In this document: piece by piece, positions 14,201-27,133 of the stretch
How positions within the stretch are numbered: the stretch's first letter is position 1
Layout: the number at the start of each line of letters is the position of its first letter
NCBI RefSeq assembly: GCF_000224145.3
Contig: NC_020169.2
Location: 894,032-958,031 of the forward strand
Source: Ciona intestinalis
Lineage: Eukaryota; Chordata; Ascidiacea; Phlebobranchia; Cionidae
DNA: 64,000 nt
Direction of reading: 5' to 3'
Notes under the pieces: model-generated
Database searches by the model: none
Told to the model about the DNA's origin: nothing
Seen by the model: the letters and a program-made list of their open reading frames with translations, nothing else
Position numbers and translations under genes: made by a program

Positions 14201-17200
14201 ACAGTTATAAAAGTATGTGTATTTGCACCATTGTTACGTTACTATCACAGTCATACTTGCAGCATTGAAGCTCCAGATGTTGTTTTATTTGTTGCCAGTG
14301 GTTGAGTGGAGGCGGTGTATGCGAACAAGCGTGGGTGGGCATGGAACATATTAAGTATTGACCGCAGTGCATAACTCACACGAAAAGCATCAAATTTTTC
14401 CTAAAAAGGGGATCTGTAATTAGTAAAAGGAGCAAACTCTGGCCCAAGTCCCAAGACCCAGGTACTCCGACGTGGCTCGCCGAAGGACCTTACTCATAAA
14501 GAATAGAAGTAATAGGGGAACTACGCAGCTTAGAAAAGTTACGGGAACTTTACTTAATGTAATTACAGCCGAATCAGCCGGCGGCTAAAGGCATTGCGTG
14601 GGCCTATCAAGTTGCCTTAAAGTTAAGGATAGATATCGCTGAGAACCTAACTATGGAGAAAATGTCGTATTGATAAAACTATTTGTGGGAAAGCATTGCC
14701 ATATTTGGTTGCACAGCAGACTGTTCAGCAGCCGTGTCAATAATTTTCAATTTTCGGACCATTTCTCCAGCATTTCTTGGAAGCCGAGAAGGAAATTGAA
14801 TAATACGTCATTGTTTATATATAATTTCATCATGTTTGGTTGTTGCGCAACAATCACATGTTTTGTAATTACAACATTAAACTGTAAGCATGCAATGTCG
14901 CGTTATACAATTCACTATGGAATCGGTCAACTCGGCTTAAAGTCTTAGGTGTTTCTAATATTTCCCGCTGTGGAACCCCGCCCATTTAGAATACAATACA
15001 CAAATTCACCTGGTAGACCAGGACGGGACCAATTGCGTTTGTTTCTTTAGAAGGTCGCTTTAGCGCAGGTTTGGTATCACCTGTTTAAAAAGATTTTTTA
15101 TTAAAATGGCAATGTTTAATGCAGTTTAATATATCCTGTAAGTGGAATACAAAACTTGTGGAATATATTAATATTTTGCAAACTGACATTTCAACGTCCT
15201 ATATAAAGGTCGCCTTCACCATGGCGACCAGGGTAATGACTTTACGCAAAATATTGAATTACTAGGTAAGTTTTATTGGACTTATTATATAGTAGGGTGG
15301 GGGGAAACGGGACACCCTTAGCACATAATATCCAAAGATCCTAATCGTGTTTTAAACAATTAACAGCTATTGGAGTCCTGAGAATACGGATTAATAATTC
15401 TTTAAATGTTCATTATACCAAATAGGTCAGGAAAATAGATTAAAAGGGTGACCATAACCCCCCACCCTACTATGTCTATCAACAACAGCATGCATGATTA
15501 TACCATGTGTCGATGTCGATATAGCAGTGAAACCGGCGGAAGATCTGTAAATATAAATGTTTCGTGATATTGCAACAAAGCATGACGATACACCAAACAC
15601 GCAAGTATGTCACTTACGATACGATTTGGCACGCTTTGTGTATGACGTTGGTCACCACTTCGCGTGCTTGTCTCTCCAAGTCGTGCCCTGCATCGGTGGT
15701 CAGCGTCAGCAGCAACTGCCTGAAAGGAAAACCAAATTTGCTGAGTAACGGCTTTGACGGAAGTTTGGCCTTTTCGGTAAAACTTGTGTTCAACAAATTG
15801 GTTGCAATGAGCAATAGAAAGCCTGCATATCTGTAAGAATAAATGTGTGGCGAAGTAACTGCAGTCGTTATAACACAAGTGTTCTGTTTCATACACCTCC
15901 GTGCCTGCTTAGTAGTTACTATTAATATAACCGGGTAGCTGGATGATTTTATTTTTTATTTTTTCGTTTTTCTTTATGTGTAGCTGACAATTTGACAGCA
16001 CATAATAGGGAAAAAACAGCACATAATTAGGCAAATACGCCTGTATCGCTGGTAACGTCGACTCTTGAACCTAATTCTTGGTCTATAGACCTCTAGAAGC
16101 CACAGCTAACCAGGGTGCCACGGCGCCGACACATGCATTTTAATTCGTGGAATTTTATTTAAAATTGAGCCGGTCAGTCATAAAATGAATGACGCTGTAC
16201 ATTGCAGATACCGTTCATTTATATGTCAGACACGGTAATCTTTAAAAAATCTTCAAATTACTTGTATTTCTCTTTGCCCGTTGTAATATCCACGGTGACC
16301 GAAGAGATGGTTGGGGTAACGTGGGTCGTGAACTGATGTTCCATCTCGCCCCTGTGTGACGTCACAGAATTATTTGTATGTCATAAAAATGCAATTGTTT
16401 GCTTACTTTGATATCTTGTCTTCAGTGGGCGGGCAGTTTTTAAATTCAACCTAAAAATGAATAATTCAATAAATTACTTATGTAAGATCGATTGGCGGGG
16501 CAACGACAGTCGTTATAGCAGAGGTGTTCCATATACTTTTAAACACAAGTGTCTTTATACATCATTCTTTAAAGGGATAGTTACCACGTATGTTATAACT
16601 CTGTGGGTGATTTTTTACGTTTGGCTGAAGAATTGGACAACCCATAAGTGACCACTGGGTTGAAGCAATTGCCGTTAAGTGTCTTGCCCAAGAACGCATA
16701 CGATCACAATGATTGCAGTCAGAGCATTAAACTCGATTTCAATGTGCATATGTTAATTATAACCATTAACGGTTTGTATATTATTAGACGATATACGTCG
16801 AATTTCGCCTCATTACATGGAAAAGGCGATTAATTAAAATAATGCACGTACATAAGGCACGTGTGGCATAATACTGCATGCAAAAAATAAGTGTATATGC
16901 TGACTCACCATTTGTTCGTGACCTGATGACTTGACAGTTTCCAATGACGTAGTATTACATGACACGTCTGAAACAGAAGTAATTAAAACCGAACTCATGA
17001 CCTAATACTGACCTGCAGGAGTTTTCGCCATTGCCAAATTCAAACAAAAGCAAGGGACCGTTATATTTGCATTATTATTTTAGACGAATATTAAAATACT
17101 TTGCGACCGTTATTAAAAAAATTAAAATAGAGCAACATTTTTATTGCTATTGGAAACATTTATGCCAGTTTCGTGGCTTCATAACAGAGTAACCTTGCCT

Positions 17201-20200
17201 TTTTAGATTGTATGTAAATAAGTTTAAAAGTTAAATTCTTTTTTGAAGTATGTGTATGTTTCTTGACCTTTTAAGTATAAATGTTATAAATTTTCTTTAA
17301 AATAAAAGTTTTAATACATGTTTTGTTTATTATATAGGGTGTGTAATTCATATCGTAACTACTAACTAATTTTTATAAAGTTTGAAGATGTAGTTCGTGA
17401 CGGAATCGCCCTTTGAAACAACGTCATCGTGCAGCGTAAATTGTTCGCTCGAGACAGACTGTCTCTTTAGCGCAACCGAGCGGTTTAGTTTCACTAAGTG
17501 GCAGTTTTAATACGCTTTGAATTAAATATGCTTTGAATTATGACAATTGTCGCCTATTTGTATATATAAAAAACGTTAGGTTATAATTTTTACTTGGCTT
17601 TGTAATCTTTGGTGAGCTGTGAGTGCATGGATGTAGGAGGACCATGAAGAAGGGCTCAAGAATGCGGGAAAGATCTTTCTCTTCTAGTGATCTCCGCAAC
17701 CATGTGGATGCGGTGGTTACTCCGATGGATTCTCCTCCTGGATCAAGTTGGAAGAGGTTGGGATCAGATCCAAGATGACCTTGGTTGAGTGATAACTGAT
17801 CAACCAATGAGAATAAACATCTGAGGAGAAAAGATTAAAGAAGACAAATTAGAAAAAAACTTCTTTTAAGGAGAGCATAAAGATATTTTTTTCACCAAAA
17901 AAATGTTAATAGGCAATGACAATAAAAGTAACCTGAAAATAGTGATACAGTGTTAGAAAGATTAATCTGGTTCAGATTGAATTGGTTGCATTTTTGCTAG
18001 ATTAAACTGATAGCGCTTGGCATGGTTTCATTATATAGGTTGTAACACTGATTGCATTTCTATTATAATTAAAAATAACCGTTCTGCTTTTTGTAAGTAA
18101 GGCATAAAATTGCATATATTTGATAACCCTGCAACTAGGTGCAAGCTGGAGGCATGAAATATAACTTTGGTTCAATCACCTGGTGAATAACTTAACATGA
18201 GTTCCACTTTGTAAGTTGATCTTCTGTGAGGTGAGTGCACGTGTAAGGTGCCACAATCTACAAAACTTTTCAAATGCTGAAAAACGGATTACCTGTCGAA
18301 TATTTTGTTTAATGTTTAATCACACGACTTCTTTAATCATTCGGGATAAATTATAAAAATGTTTCCAAAAATACTATATAAAAAAATGTAATAGGTGAGC
18401 AAGGAAAACATTTCAATTAAACAACGACAGTAACTAGTATTTCCTAAAAAGTACATAATGTGCAGATTTACTAAATTTATAAAATGATGATTAAAACTAA
18501 AAAAGTCATTGTTTTAGGTCTGTAACATATAATTGCCCAACCATTTTTTGACCATCAAAAACATTTATTAAAAGTTCACCCCGGCCAACACATACCTTGT
18601 TATGATGAATAATGTCAGCAAGTAAAACATTCTCACATCGAGAGTCGGGACACATTGAATGAAGTCTTAACAATAATTGTACACAGGTAAGGTGGTGTCT
18701 GTTCATTATGGCTTCTCCAATTACCTGAAAAAAATCAAAAGTAATAAAAAGATTTTAAATCAAATTTAAAAAAATTAAAAGTTGGCTTTCTGAGTAATAT
18801 TATAGAGGTTTTTATTATCATTATTTTAAATAACGATAAAACAGTAGAAAGAAACATTCATATGAAAATTTTAACCCTACATCAAGATAGTATGTGATAG
18901 GGGCGGGGGCGGGCAACCAAGGTCAAAAGTTACCCAGTGCTATGCAAACTGATTGGAAAAATTCACAAAAATTTATAATTTTTTTTTTATTTTTAGAGAA
19001 TTTTACCCAATTTTACATTTTTTTTAAGTTTCTGCATAGAATTGATAACATTCTGTTTTTAAAATCTGGTTGCCTTAAACGGATTAAAAATATGTGTATT
19101 GAGTCCAAAAAGTATGGGCTACTGGTGTGAAACATCAGTCAAACTTGCCAATCTTTTCACACTGTTTATTACTACAACAATATACATACATACATACCCT
19201 CCATAATTGTTTTGTTATATGTTTGTAAAACTTGGATTCCTCAGTGAGGATATGTACATGAGATGAAGTGAGGGGAGAAAGAACTTTTACTGAAATTGTT
19301 CCACTACATGTTTCAGATGCTGAAATATAAAGTTATATAATATATGGTCTTGAGTTATTGAATAAACGTTATTTGCATGGTGAACCAACAATTCTAAGTT
19401 GTGAATTTAGAGCTGATAGTTAAAAGGGTGACAATCAATTTATAGGGTTACTGAATACTGTTAAGGGTGCGTGGAGACTTGTTACCCAAACTTGTGAAAC
19501 CAGGGTGACATCATATGGTTTAGCATCCCTTTTTTACAGTCTAAAACCGATTTTACCCTGCTGTTGTGCCGCTATACCAACGTACAGAACCAAAGAAAAC
19601 TTGCAACGTTAAATATTTTTAACAGGTTATAAGTATTAGGGGTTTCTAATTTAGGACTTAAAAACATATCTGACATTAAAATTTTTACATACATATTTGA
19701 AATTTTATACATTTCAACAAAATAGATGATTTTTTGAATACTGAAACCCCAAATTCTGTCAGAATATTTGGATATAAAAATATAGAAGTTTGCATTTATA
19801 TAATATAAGGTAATCAAGAAACAGCCTAAAAACGTTATTACTAAAATATTTTTCAAGCATATTACCTGCATCGGGTGAAATGCTCTGTGTTAATGCAAGC
19901 AAATCAAGTATAGTAGAAATAGAAGTGGAAGCCACAGAAAACATGGAATTAAGCTGGTTTGAGGCGCCACATGCACACCATAGTAAACACTGCAGCCAAC
20001 TGGGAAATCTGAAATTATCAGCAAACTTTAATCGACAAAAGAATTTCATGCTGCTAGGTTCATACCTAATTTTTAAAGGTATATTTTCAATATGAGTAAA
20101 TCGGCTTACAGGGAATCTGAAATTATTAACAGACTTTAATGACTAAAAAATATAATATTGTGATTTTCGTTGGTCTTTTCACTCAAAGTTGCAACAAATA

Positions 20201-23200
20201 CATGGTGAGATTGCCCTGTGTGTGGCAACCTTTCTTAAGTATGTAACTTATAGTTTTAAAGGCAATTTTGGGTGGGTGTTATTGTGTGTCACTGTCAATT
20301 TAGAGTACCATTAATTACCACTAGGGACTAGGGTAAAGATTAAAGTATATTGCCCAAAGATACACAGCGCAAAAATGGACACATCTTTGGGGGTTACTTG
20401 TAATATTTTATACTTAAGGTGTTCAAAAGGGTAATAAGAAAAAAAAAAGAAAAAAAAGAAGACTTTAAAAGTAAAATTGTCTACATTTCAAATCACAATG
20501 TACTTTTTTATAATTGTCTATGTATTACAGAGTTGTAAAGAAATACATTTCTAATTGCAAAAGCAAACAAACATAAATATAAGTAACACATCTAACTTAC
20601 GTTGAAATAGACGAATTTATTTGATCTTTGTCCATAAGTTGTTTCTGTCCATTACAATATACGGGAAAACAAGCAAAGTCAAGCAGCAGATTACAAGTTA
20701 ACTTAAACACATCAACAACCGTGATAGATGGTAGATCCATACTCTCCTCTGTAAACAAGACTATAATCAATGGGCACGCCAATTTCAAAGTTGTAGACAC
20801 TTTAAAGCAGAGCTTAATAAATGGGCGCGTATATAATATAACTTAAATTTGACATTTTTATATATACTTTACGTCTTTACCGCATATTTGGTAATACTGT
20901 TTCAATATAAAGAGTATTAAACAATTTAAAAAGAAATATATATATATATTTTAAATTACACTAAAATGGTACAAAAGATATTCAACTGTGCTGTTAATTT
21001 TGGAAAAATATTGTCTAAAAGGTAAAGAGGTGGTTAAAGATACGACATACTTCAAAACATACCTGATTTTGTTTCATATTCAGTGGAATCAATAAAAGTG
21101 GTTATCGTTTGAGAGGCTTCTTTAGCTGTTTCATTCTCTTCGTTATCAGCTTCAAGAATTTTAAGGTAGTTGTTGATGTTAATTCTGTTGGGAATATAAA
21201 AAAATTACAGATTATAGAAGTTGTACAAACTTGACAATGCTCTTTGTAGGCTAACAAAATGCTATTTCTGTTGCGGGAACAGTTTGATTTAGGGGAATTA
21301 TAAATTATTTTTAAAATAATTGAATTATAAATTTTGTTTATTTATTTTTATGTGGCAGGCAACAGAAGTTCTAACTTCTAACATGGCTGTTTTAGCTTAC
21401 TTTTAAAAGAGTTGTAACCAAAAATTGTTTTTTTATCAAGGATAACAATTTGAAAAATTCATTAGTAACAGCTGAAGCAACTACTTTTAAGTGTCTTGCC
21501 CGAAGACATACACCCCCCAAAGAATTGTAAATCGTTTTTTTCAAGACATTAATATTGAAGTATGGATAATACCTGGAATGATTCAGTTTCAAATCAACAA
21601 AACATTCCAAAAATGAAAGAAGAATCTTTGCACAGTCGGACACACTTGAGCCACTGGTTTCACAAGTTTGTGTTTCAGATGCAGTGATCTGGAATATAAC
21701 TTCTTGTAAGTCTTAAAGGAATAACCGATAGTCTGATACTATAGAATAACTTACAAATACAACATAACACATAACACTAAAGGTGATACTGATGAATTTA
21801 GCAGTTTTGCTAATGTATAACCGATAATATAGAATAACCTACAATATAAAGCAAAATTTTAATTTGACCACTAACCATAAAGGACTAGTTTACAATTTTA
21901 TATTTAGATAAAAATAAGTAAAATGTATCTGTTAAAAAAAGAGTTGTGCTTCATAATACATTTAGAAAATGACTTACATTGGGTTGCAGTGGTTGCGAAT
22001 GTTTAAGTAGGACATTACAAGTTGTTAACCCGTCGTATAGTTGTGTGTTGGAGAGACTACCAATGTTTGATGTCATAATGGTAGTCAGGTGACACATTAA
22101 AGTTGGCAAACTAACTGTTTGTATCTGGAATGTTTGTTTTTGAAGTTAAAAACAAGTTACTACCAGGCATATTGTTTTCCCCAAGCATAATATGCTATCT
22201 TTTCCATAACCAATATTGGTGAAACAGTTTTACCAAATGTATTTTTAGCATTATTCTGAGAAGCCCTATTTAGATTGAGCTATAATTTCTTGTAATAATA
22301 GTAAAAAATTTGGTACCGAAACTAATTTGTCAGAAGAGTGTTTTGCATTTAAGAATTTGATTGAGGTAAAGACTTATGGTATACTGAGCAATTAGTTGTG
22401 TAACTACAGATATGTGTTATCTATTCTATATGCCAATTAAAACTTAGTATTTTTTCGGGAATGTTATTAAATGGTTAAGGCAACTGCAAATAGTGCTTGG
22501 TATAAAGTGTTTAACAGTGTGGAAGCGATATTGATAGTGTATGACTTTTCAGAACATGGAAATGGGACTGACTCATTTTTACAATCACACATTACGGTTC
22601 AATGCTTATATATAATACAGCAGAAACAATTCAATTAAATTTACATTACAATAAAATTATTAAATTACAACAAAAATAAATTTGTTTGTTTTACACCTCA
22701 CTTACCTCTGCGTAACTTTCCAAGTCAACAAAACTAAGCAGAAGGTGAATAAATTGACAAATTTCTGAATACGATGTAGTGGACTCACACCTGATAACAA
22801 GGAAATGAGCATACTGGGTTATAAAACCTATCTACATATATTATGAATATACTCTATGTCCAGGTACATACACAAAACTGTAAAAAAAATATAAGAAACT
22901 GTTTTCTTTGTGGATGCGTCTGTCCTAGTTATGTTGGACAAATTGAATGAATTAAAAAAATAACCTGTACAACAGTGTTTTTTACATGTTTACCAATTTA
23001 GGAATTGTTTTAGGAATATATATTTTATTTTTCTATCTTTTTTAAGTACCATATTCAAATTGGCCAATATATATTTGTTATTCATTACACTAGTAATTCT
23101 CAAATCCCCCCACTTCATAATAATTTAAGACTAAGTCATGTAAAGAAACATACTCACTGCTCATTATCAGTTTCACTAATCAATATGTTTGATAAATATT

Positions 23201-26200
23201 TCCATATATATGTTGGTTCGAACACACCCAGCAATAGATTTGCGGTCTTTGATATTTCACCCAAAATTAAAACTCGTTTGTCATTTTCAGATGTTTCAGT
23301 TGATCTATAACTGACAGTGAAATCACTTTAAAATATAGAAGATGGGAACTGGCAGTACTCAATAGTGTTCAGTTAAAAACATTCCTCTATGCTTGGTTGT
23401 GTACAATGTTAATCTAAAACTAGTCGTTGTGCAACAGTTTTTTTTCGTAGTAGTGTTTGGATGTTACTTTGCCTGTAAAGCTGTTTTAGTTTCAAATCAA
23501 CTCTGACAGAAATATTAAAAAATATTTAAATATTTGCAACATATGATAAATGTTTTAACAGTTTGAATAAAATACTTCTCATTAGCATTGCTGTAAAACA
23601 ATTTAAAGATATAAAACTGTCCACAAACAAAACCATAAAATAATAATTAATCAGAATAGTAATTCCTACTTTGTTGATGATTTGACATGCTCCACTGCTG
23701 CTTTTAAAAGTCTGAAATGTATCAGTAATTAGCTGACAAAGAATTCTTTTGTTAATAGCCACAAACAGGATTTATAGTAAGTAGGCAACCATTTGAAAAC
23801 TAGCCATCGGCTAAATCCCAATCACATAGTATATAACTAGTTAACAATATAGGTCTCATATGAACAATGCAACCTGTCCTGTAAGAGTGTAAATTATTGC
23901 AATTTGCAATAATCTGAATAAACAACAAATATATCTATAATGTTGTTTAATTCATAATAGCTTACTTTAAAATTATCACAGTAGACCTACACTGGTCTAT
24001 TATTATCATTTTAACCTGGCGCAAAACAGTAAAGGACAGATAGAAATTTATTTCAAATGCAAACAAAACAAAAAGTGTAATATAACAAATAGTTTTGTAA
24101 AACATTATAACAAAACAAAGAAATTTACACAATATATATAAATTGTGTTTTAATATGATTTAACAACCTAAAAAATTCAAATACAAATTCCAATATAACC
24201 CACCTAAATACATGAAGCAGAACTCTTTCAATAATGACAGGACCAACTTCGGTTTTATCTAATAAACTTACTAGAATACGAAGTGGGTACAATTCTTCTA
24301 TCACAGATAACTGCAAGATAATGTTGAAATGATCAGATCTATTAATACAGTCTGACATTGTATTTATCATATCCATATTAACACTAAAAAAGATTTAAAT
24401 AAAACAGTTTCATTACCATGTAAACGGCTATGTAAAATAATAAAATCAGAAATTTGCAAAAAAAATCTTCTAGCTACCCAGCTCTGAAACAAAACACAAT
24501 AAATTTTGCTACATTTGTTTATATAGTAGAGTAGGGGAAGACGGGACACCTTTAGCACGTAATATCCAAATATCCTGATCGTGTTTTAAACAATTAACAA
24601 CGGTAAATAGGAGTCATGAGGATACAGTTTTATATTTCTTTAGTTGTTCTTTCTTTACTACCAGATGGGCCGAGCAAATGGAATGAAAAGGTGTCCCATC
24701 TTCCCACACTCCACTATCTTACGTTGGTATTAGATGATATTTTTTCAGTTTGTCTGCTCAACATATTCACAAGTGATTCAATTAACATTTGTTTGGAATA
24801 TTTTTCAAAGAATGTTGGTAACTCAGAGCTCTCTAAACTTGAAACACTGCTTTGCTTGCTTTGGTCCACACCTAGTGAGAAATATTGCATTTATTTATAA
24901 AACAATGATTAGTCCTATTTACAAATTGGACAATAGTTGAAAAATATTACAGAAATTAGCAAAGCAGTAACTTTATTAAGGATTAAGGTAAAGTCCAAAA
25001 GGTTTTTATACATAATAAATAATATGTATAATATATATATATTTGTGTATATTTAATTTTAATTTTGATTGGTTATTAATATTTTTATAACATACCACAT
25101 TATAAAACTAAGCTAGAAACTTTGGGGGAGCCTAAATATTGGATAGACATAGACTGTGTGAATATGTGTTATTCCTTTTTTAGAGTGGCATTTCTTGTTT
25201 ATAAAAACAAAATACATAAATAAAAAAACTGAGTAACTATGAACCTAGCAGCCATGAATATAGGCGTCGATTCAGAGACATATCTCGCCTCAGCAAGCAT
25301 TGCAGAGCTGCTTCCAACAGTATACAAGCATCAGTGTATAGGATGGGTAAGTTGGACAGGGGGCAACATAATATCAAAACATCCAGTGATGCACGTTGTG
25401 TGAGAACAACATTATCTTGGAGTGATTGGCACAGTGCTGTGACCTGTATGGCAACACATGGTAAGATGAATTAAAAAGGGATTAATACTGTTAAGCTATT
25501 GGCTATTGTGAATTACTAATTATACTCTAAATACCAAACCAGACGTGATATTGTTATTACATGTGAATAACATTTTATAATCCACGATTGGCATTATAAA
25601 AAACATTTAGTTTTCTTTGGATAAATAATTATTTTTACAGATATTTCTTTAAATGGACAGCTGTAAACATGCAGAAGATTACTCTATAAGTATTCGTCAC
25701 AAACTAAAACATGAAATATTTACCATAACTTCCAAATCTGATCCAATAATAAAGAGTTGATCTTCAGTAGAGCGCTTGCGATCAAATTTACGAAGAACAA
25801 GTTGAACGGCGGATAAACGAGCAGATGGTGAAGACAGAACACATCTCCAGATGGCTGAGTAGAAATCAAACGCACCAACACGCTCACACACCCTCTCTAG
25901 CAACAGATCGGTTCTTTCAAAGTGCTCAGTGCCTTCGTCTAACCCTGGGGCAGTGTAGTAAAATTTTAGTAAAAAATAGTGATAAAATATTTTATATGTG
26001 TCAAATGTGTGGTCTTTGCATGATTTTGGACATTATTTTATGATGTGGAATAAAAGTATTTTTTCCTGTGTATTCTTTTCCTGGTTTTGCAAATGATTCT
26101 TAAAAGTTTGGTTAGACCAATTATACTGTCTGTGTGTGTATAACAATCCCTCTTTTTTACAGGTTAACATATTTAAACAAATTTACTCTGTATATATATA

Positions 26201-27133
26201 TGAAACAAAGCAACATACCGTACCACTAACAAGTACTTGTTGTATTTGTTTAGCTCTCATATTATAAGTTTAGTCTATTGACAAACACAGTTACCTGGCA
26301 ACAGACCAAGTATCATTCCATCTAAACATGTTCGGAGAGATTCTCCAAGAGGCAACATGTGCGTTTCATATAAATTCAAAAGCACTGGCCGAACTTGTAA
26401 TGATGCATTTGAAAATAAAGGAAAAATTCCCAAGCTGTTTGTATAAAAAAGGTTAGCTACGGCAAATGCAATAAAACTACAGCTAAAAAAATTCCATAAC
26501 AAAACATAATATATATATAGACTTTTTTAAATCTATACTTAAAAACAGAAAGCCAATAAAACTAATTTAACATTACCATAAAAACGAAAAAAATTAAATA
26601 TACAACAACTTACCTATAAATATATAGATCTGCTTTTAGAAGATCTGGTGCAATTATTTTAAAAATAGAGTCATAAACGTTGATTGCTTTCAAATGAACA
26701 CCACCCGGTAATGCAGGGTGCATACACTGTGCAAGCCGTTTGCCAATTGTAATCTTTTTAGGAATTACTTTAAACTTGGAGTTCAAAACCTGACAAGAGA
26801 TGTAATACAGTTAGGTTATGAATATTTTAAATGGAATATTTAAAAGAAAAACAGTGATGCATATAAGAATCACTTAAATACAAATGGTATAGGTGTATAA
26901 CGTTATTAAAAGTTAAAGATCACAACTTCACAGCTAAAGTAAATAAAATGCTAAAACTCTATACACTAATTCCATAGGCCTACTGCTACTACCTTGTTTA
27001 ATTTTCCAAGTGCAGAGATTAGATCGGCCCATTCACTAGATGATTCAAAGTTACGAAGACATTTCTCAACTGCATTCATGTATTGCCGATATTTGGAATC
27101 ATCTAACATTGCTTGTTCTTCAGACGACATCAT
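183..27133 (-). CDS. DOP1: DOP1 / DOPEY (PAD-1) family protein, C-terminus off the left edge
   Basis: Large leucine-rich helical protein that acts with MON2 in Golgi-endosome membrane traffic; in vertebrates DOPEY1 also links Golgi membranes to kinesin-1 (family knowledge). The start is ATG-ATG at 27133 ([10 protein letters not shown]) and the protein opens with the Dopey N-terminal block, including [39 protein letters not shown] and [13 protein letters not shown]. Around 35 exons join in consistent phase and give about 1,735 codons; full-length animal DOP1 is roughly 2,300-2,450 residues, so about 600 remain beyond position 183. Exons are listed under the three block entries. Introns are short except 12563-5220, which carries a plus-strand gene. 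One or two junctions in the weakly conserved middle (17.6-14.1 kb) are uncertain. The identity is firm; individual middle exons are less so. Confidence 0.93.
1033..1425 (+). repeat. SINE-like dispersed repeat, copy 1
   Basis: Shares CGTTATAACACGG, ATATACC, ACGTATGTA and GTGGGTGATT words with copies at 16.5 and 52.0 kb. It continues to TTGTCTTGTCCATAG and GAGCCTCGAACCCGTATACC. The GAACCC box suggests tRNA ancestry. Lies in a DOP1 intron. Confidence 0.5.
7194..7431 (+). CDS. Possible 3' terminal exons of a small unidentified gene
   Basis: A clean acceptor (TTTTTGCAG, ending 7193) is followed by 129 bases open in one frame ([20 protein letters not shown], then a Met-rich helix), ending at a GTAAGT donor at 7323 in phase 1. 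A T-rich tract and AG at about 7428 would join it to an immediate in-frame TGA, and AATAAA follows near 7463. No upstream exon was found that supplies the required phase, and the product is not recognised. It may be a chance alignment of splice-like motifs inside a DOP1 intron. Confidence 0.25.
9165..10847 (+). CDS. Secreted sushi (CCP) domain precursor with a tetrabasic-cleaved C-terminal peptide
   Basis: Exons 9165-9228, 9996-10264, 10381-10618 and 10732-10847 chain as phases 1, 0, 1 and give 228 residues. Residues 1-19 are a signal peptide ([19 protein letters not shown]). Exon 2 carries a sushi-like module with [20 protein letters not shown] and PDC spacing, preceded by two extra cysteines. 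Exon 3 is basic and Cys-containing ([18 protein letters not shown]) with an N-glycosylation site (NETT). Exon 4 has RTRRRR followed by a 24-residue tail beginning [15 protein letters not shown], as in a furin-processed peptide. AATAAA lies at 11093. An AG at 9119, before the ATG, could be an intron or spliced-leader acceptor. The gene is nested antisense in a DOP1 intron. Function is unknown; a signalling or defence role is inference. An internal GTGAGT at 10414 could give a shorter isoform. Confidence 0.7.
11093..11098 (+). terminator. Polyadenylation signal of the nested sushi-precursor gene
   Basis: AATAAA, 246 bases past the stop codon, followed directly by an A-run (11096-11105). It is the first canonical hexamer downstream on the plus strand. 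Confidence 0.5.
11852..12340 (-). other. Open minus-strand frame of 162 codons in a DOP1 intron, unassigned
   Basis: Unusually long for this AT-rich DNA, with ATG at 12340 and a stop at 11852. It contains a proline/lysine stretch ([14 protein letters not shown]) followed by [11 protein letters not shown]. That acidic stretch recalls a segment of vertebrate DOPEY, but the true Ciona counterpart is expected in the exon at 183-346. The flanking DOP1 exons join in phase without it. It could be an alternative exon, a relic or chance. Confidence 0.2.
12564..16967 (-). CDS. DOP1: DOP1 exon block 2: middle region
   Basis: Well supported exons: 16909-16967 (phase 1 to 0), 15618-15719 (reads [17 protein letters not shown], compare HILLYTQVYDS in vertebrates), 13951-14072 ([15 protein letters not shown]), 13385-13655 ([17 protein letters not shown]) and about 12564-12816 ([19 protein letters not shown]). 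Tentative exons that would repair the phase: 16262-16351 ([17 protein letters not shown]) and 14715-14775 ([20 protein letters not shown]). The 5' end of the last exon has two in-phase AG choices, at 12816 and 12807. This is the variable, low-complexity part of DOP1 in all animals, so resemblance helps least here and a missed small exon is likely. A MITE (15289-15473) and two SINE-like repeats sit in these introns. Confidence 0.7.
13329..13346. repeat. Poly-T tract upstream of a DOP1 exon
   Basis: A T run of about 18 bases in the intron that follows (in coding direction) the exon 13385-13655. Confidence 0.7.
15289..15473 (+). mobile_element. MITE-like element, full-length copy A
   Basis: Terminal inverted repeats (ATAGTAGGGTGGGGGGAAAC at the left, CCCCCCACCCTACTAT at the right) bound about 185 bases. 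Shared internal words are GGGACACC, TTAGCACATAATATCCA, a GTTTTAAAC palindrome and a GAATACGG block. There is no coding capacity. It lies in a DOP1 intron. Ciona MITEs of this general kind are known; the exact family name was not checked. Confidence 0.75.
15855..16130 (+). repeat. SINE-like dispersed repeat, copy 2 (diverged)
   Basis: GTCGTTATAACACAAGTGTT start, a T-rich middle (15945-15975) and a distal CTTGAACCTAATTCTTGGTC / CTAACCAGGGTGCCACGGCG end comparable to copy 1. Lies in a DOP1 intron. Confidence 0.4.
16497..16705 (+). repeat. SINE-like dispersed repeat, copy 3
   Basis: CGTTATAGCAGAGGTGTTCC, TACCACGTATGTTATAAC, CTGTGGGTGATTTTT, and the distal AAGTGTCTTGCCCAAGAACG word, which also occurs alone at 21487. 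Confidence 0.5.
17594..27133 (-). CDS. DOP1: DOP1 exon block 1: N-terminal Dopey domain and following helical repeats
   Basis: Nineteen exons, in coding order: 26993-27133, 26614-26789, 26295-26434, 25724-25944, 25245-25443, 24723-24871, 24204-24310, 23670-23711, 23158-23304, 22706-22790, 21978-22124, 21573-21688, 21063-21184, 20601-20748, 19866-20008, 19198-19319, 18596-18724, 18180-18292, 17594-17820. Each is bounded by AG and GT and the reading phases chain without a break. Landmarks against vertebrate [15 protein letters not shown] (exon 3), GADLEVM-like end of exon 4, [12 protein letters not shown] (exon 6), [14 protein letters not shown] (exon 7), [11 protein letters not shown] (exon 14), LWHLTRAL (exon 18), [14 protein letters not shown] (exon 19). 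The donor of 25245 is an unusual GTTCAT. The donor of 24723 abuts a MITE. Confidence 0.9.
24522..24717 (+). mobile_element. MITE-like element, copy B
   Basis: Same family as copy A: ATATAGTAGAGTAGGGGAAG at the left end, GGGACACCTTTAGCACGTAA, GATCGTGTTTTAAACAATTA, and a right end of TGTCCCATCTTCCCACACTC then CACTAT. It fills nearly half of the DOP1 intron 24311-24722 and touches the splice donor. Confidence 0.75.
24711..24722 (-). other. DOP1 exon 6 splice donor abutting a MITE terminus
   Basis: Exon 24723-24871 ends with a GTAAGATAG donor (24722 down to 24714). The terminal inverted repeat of the MITE at 24522-24717 ends in ACTAT, so everything after about the fifth intron base is transposon sequence. 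The donor therefore straddles the insertion junction. Confidence 0.6.
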
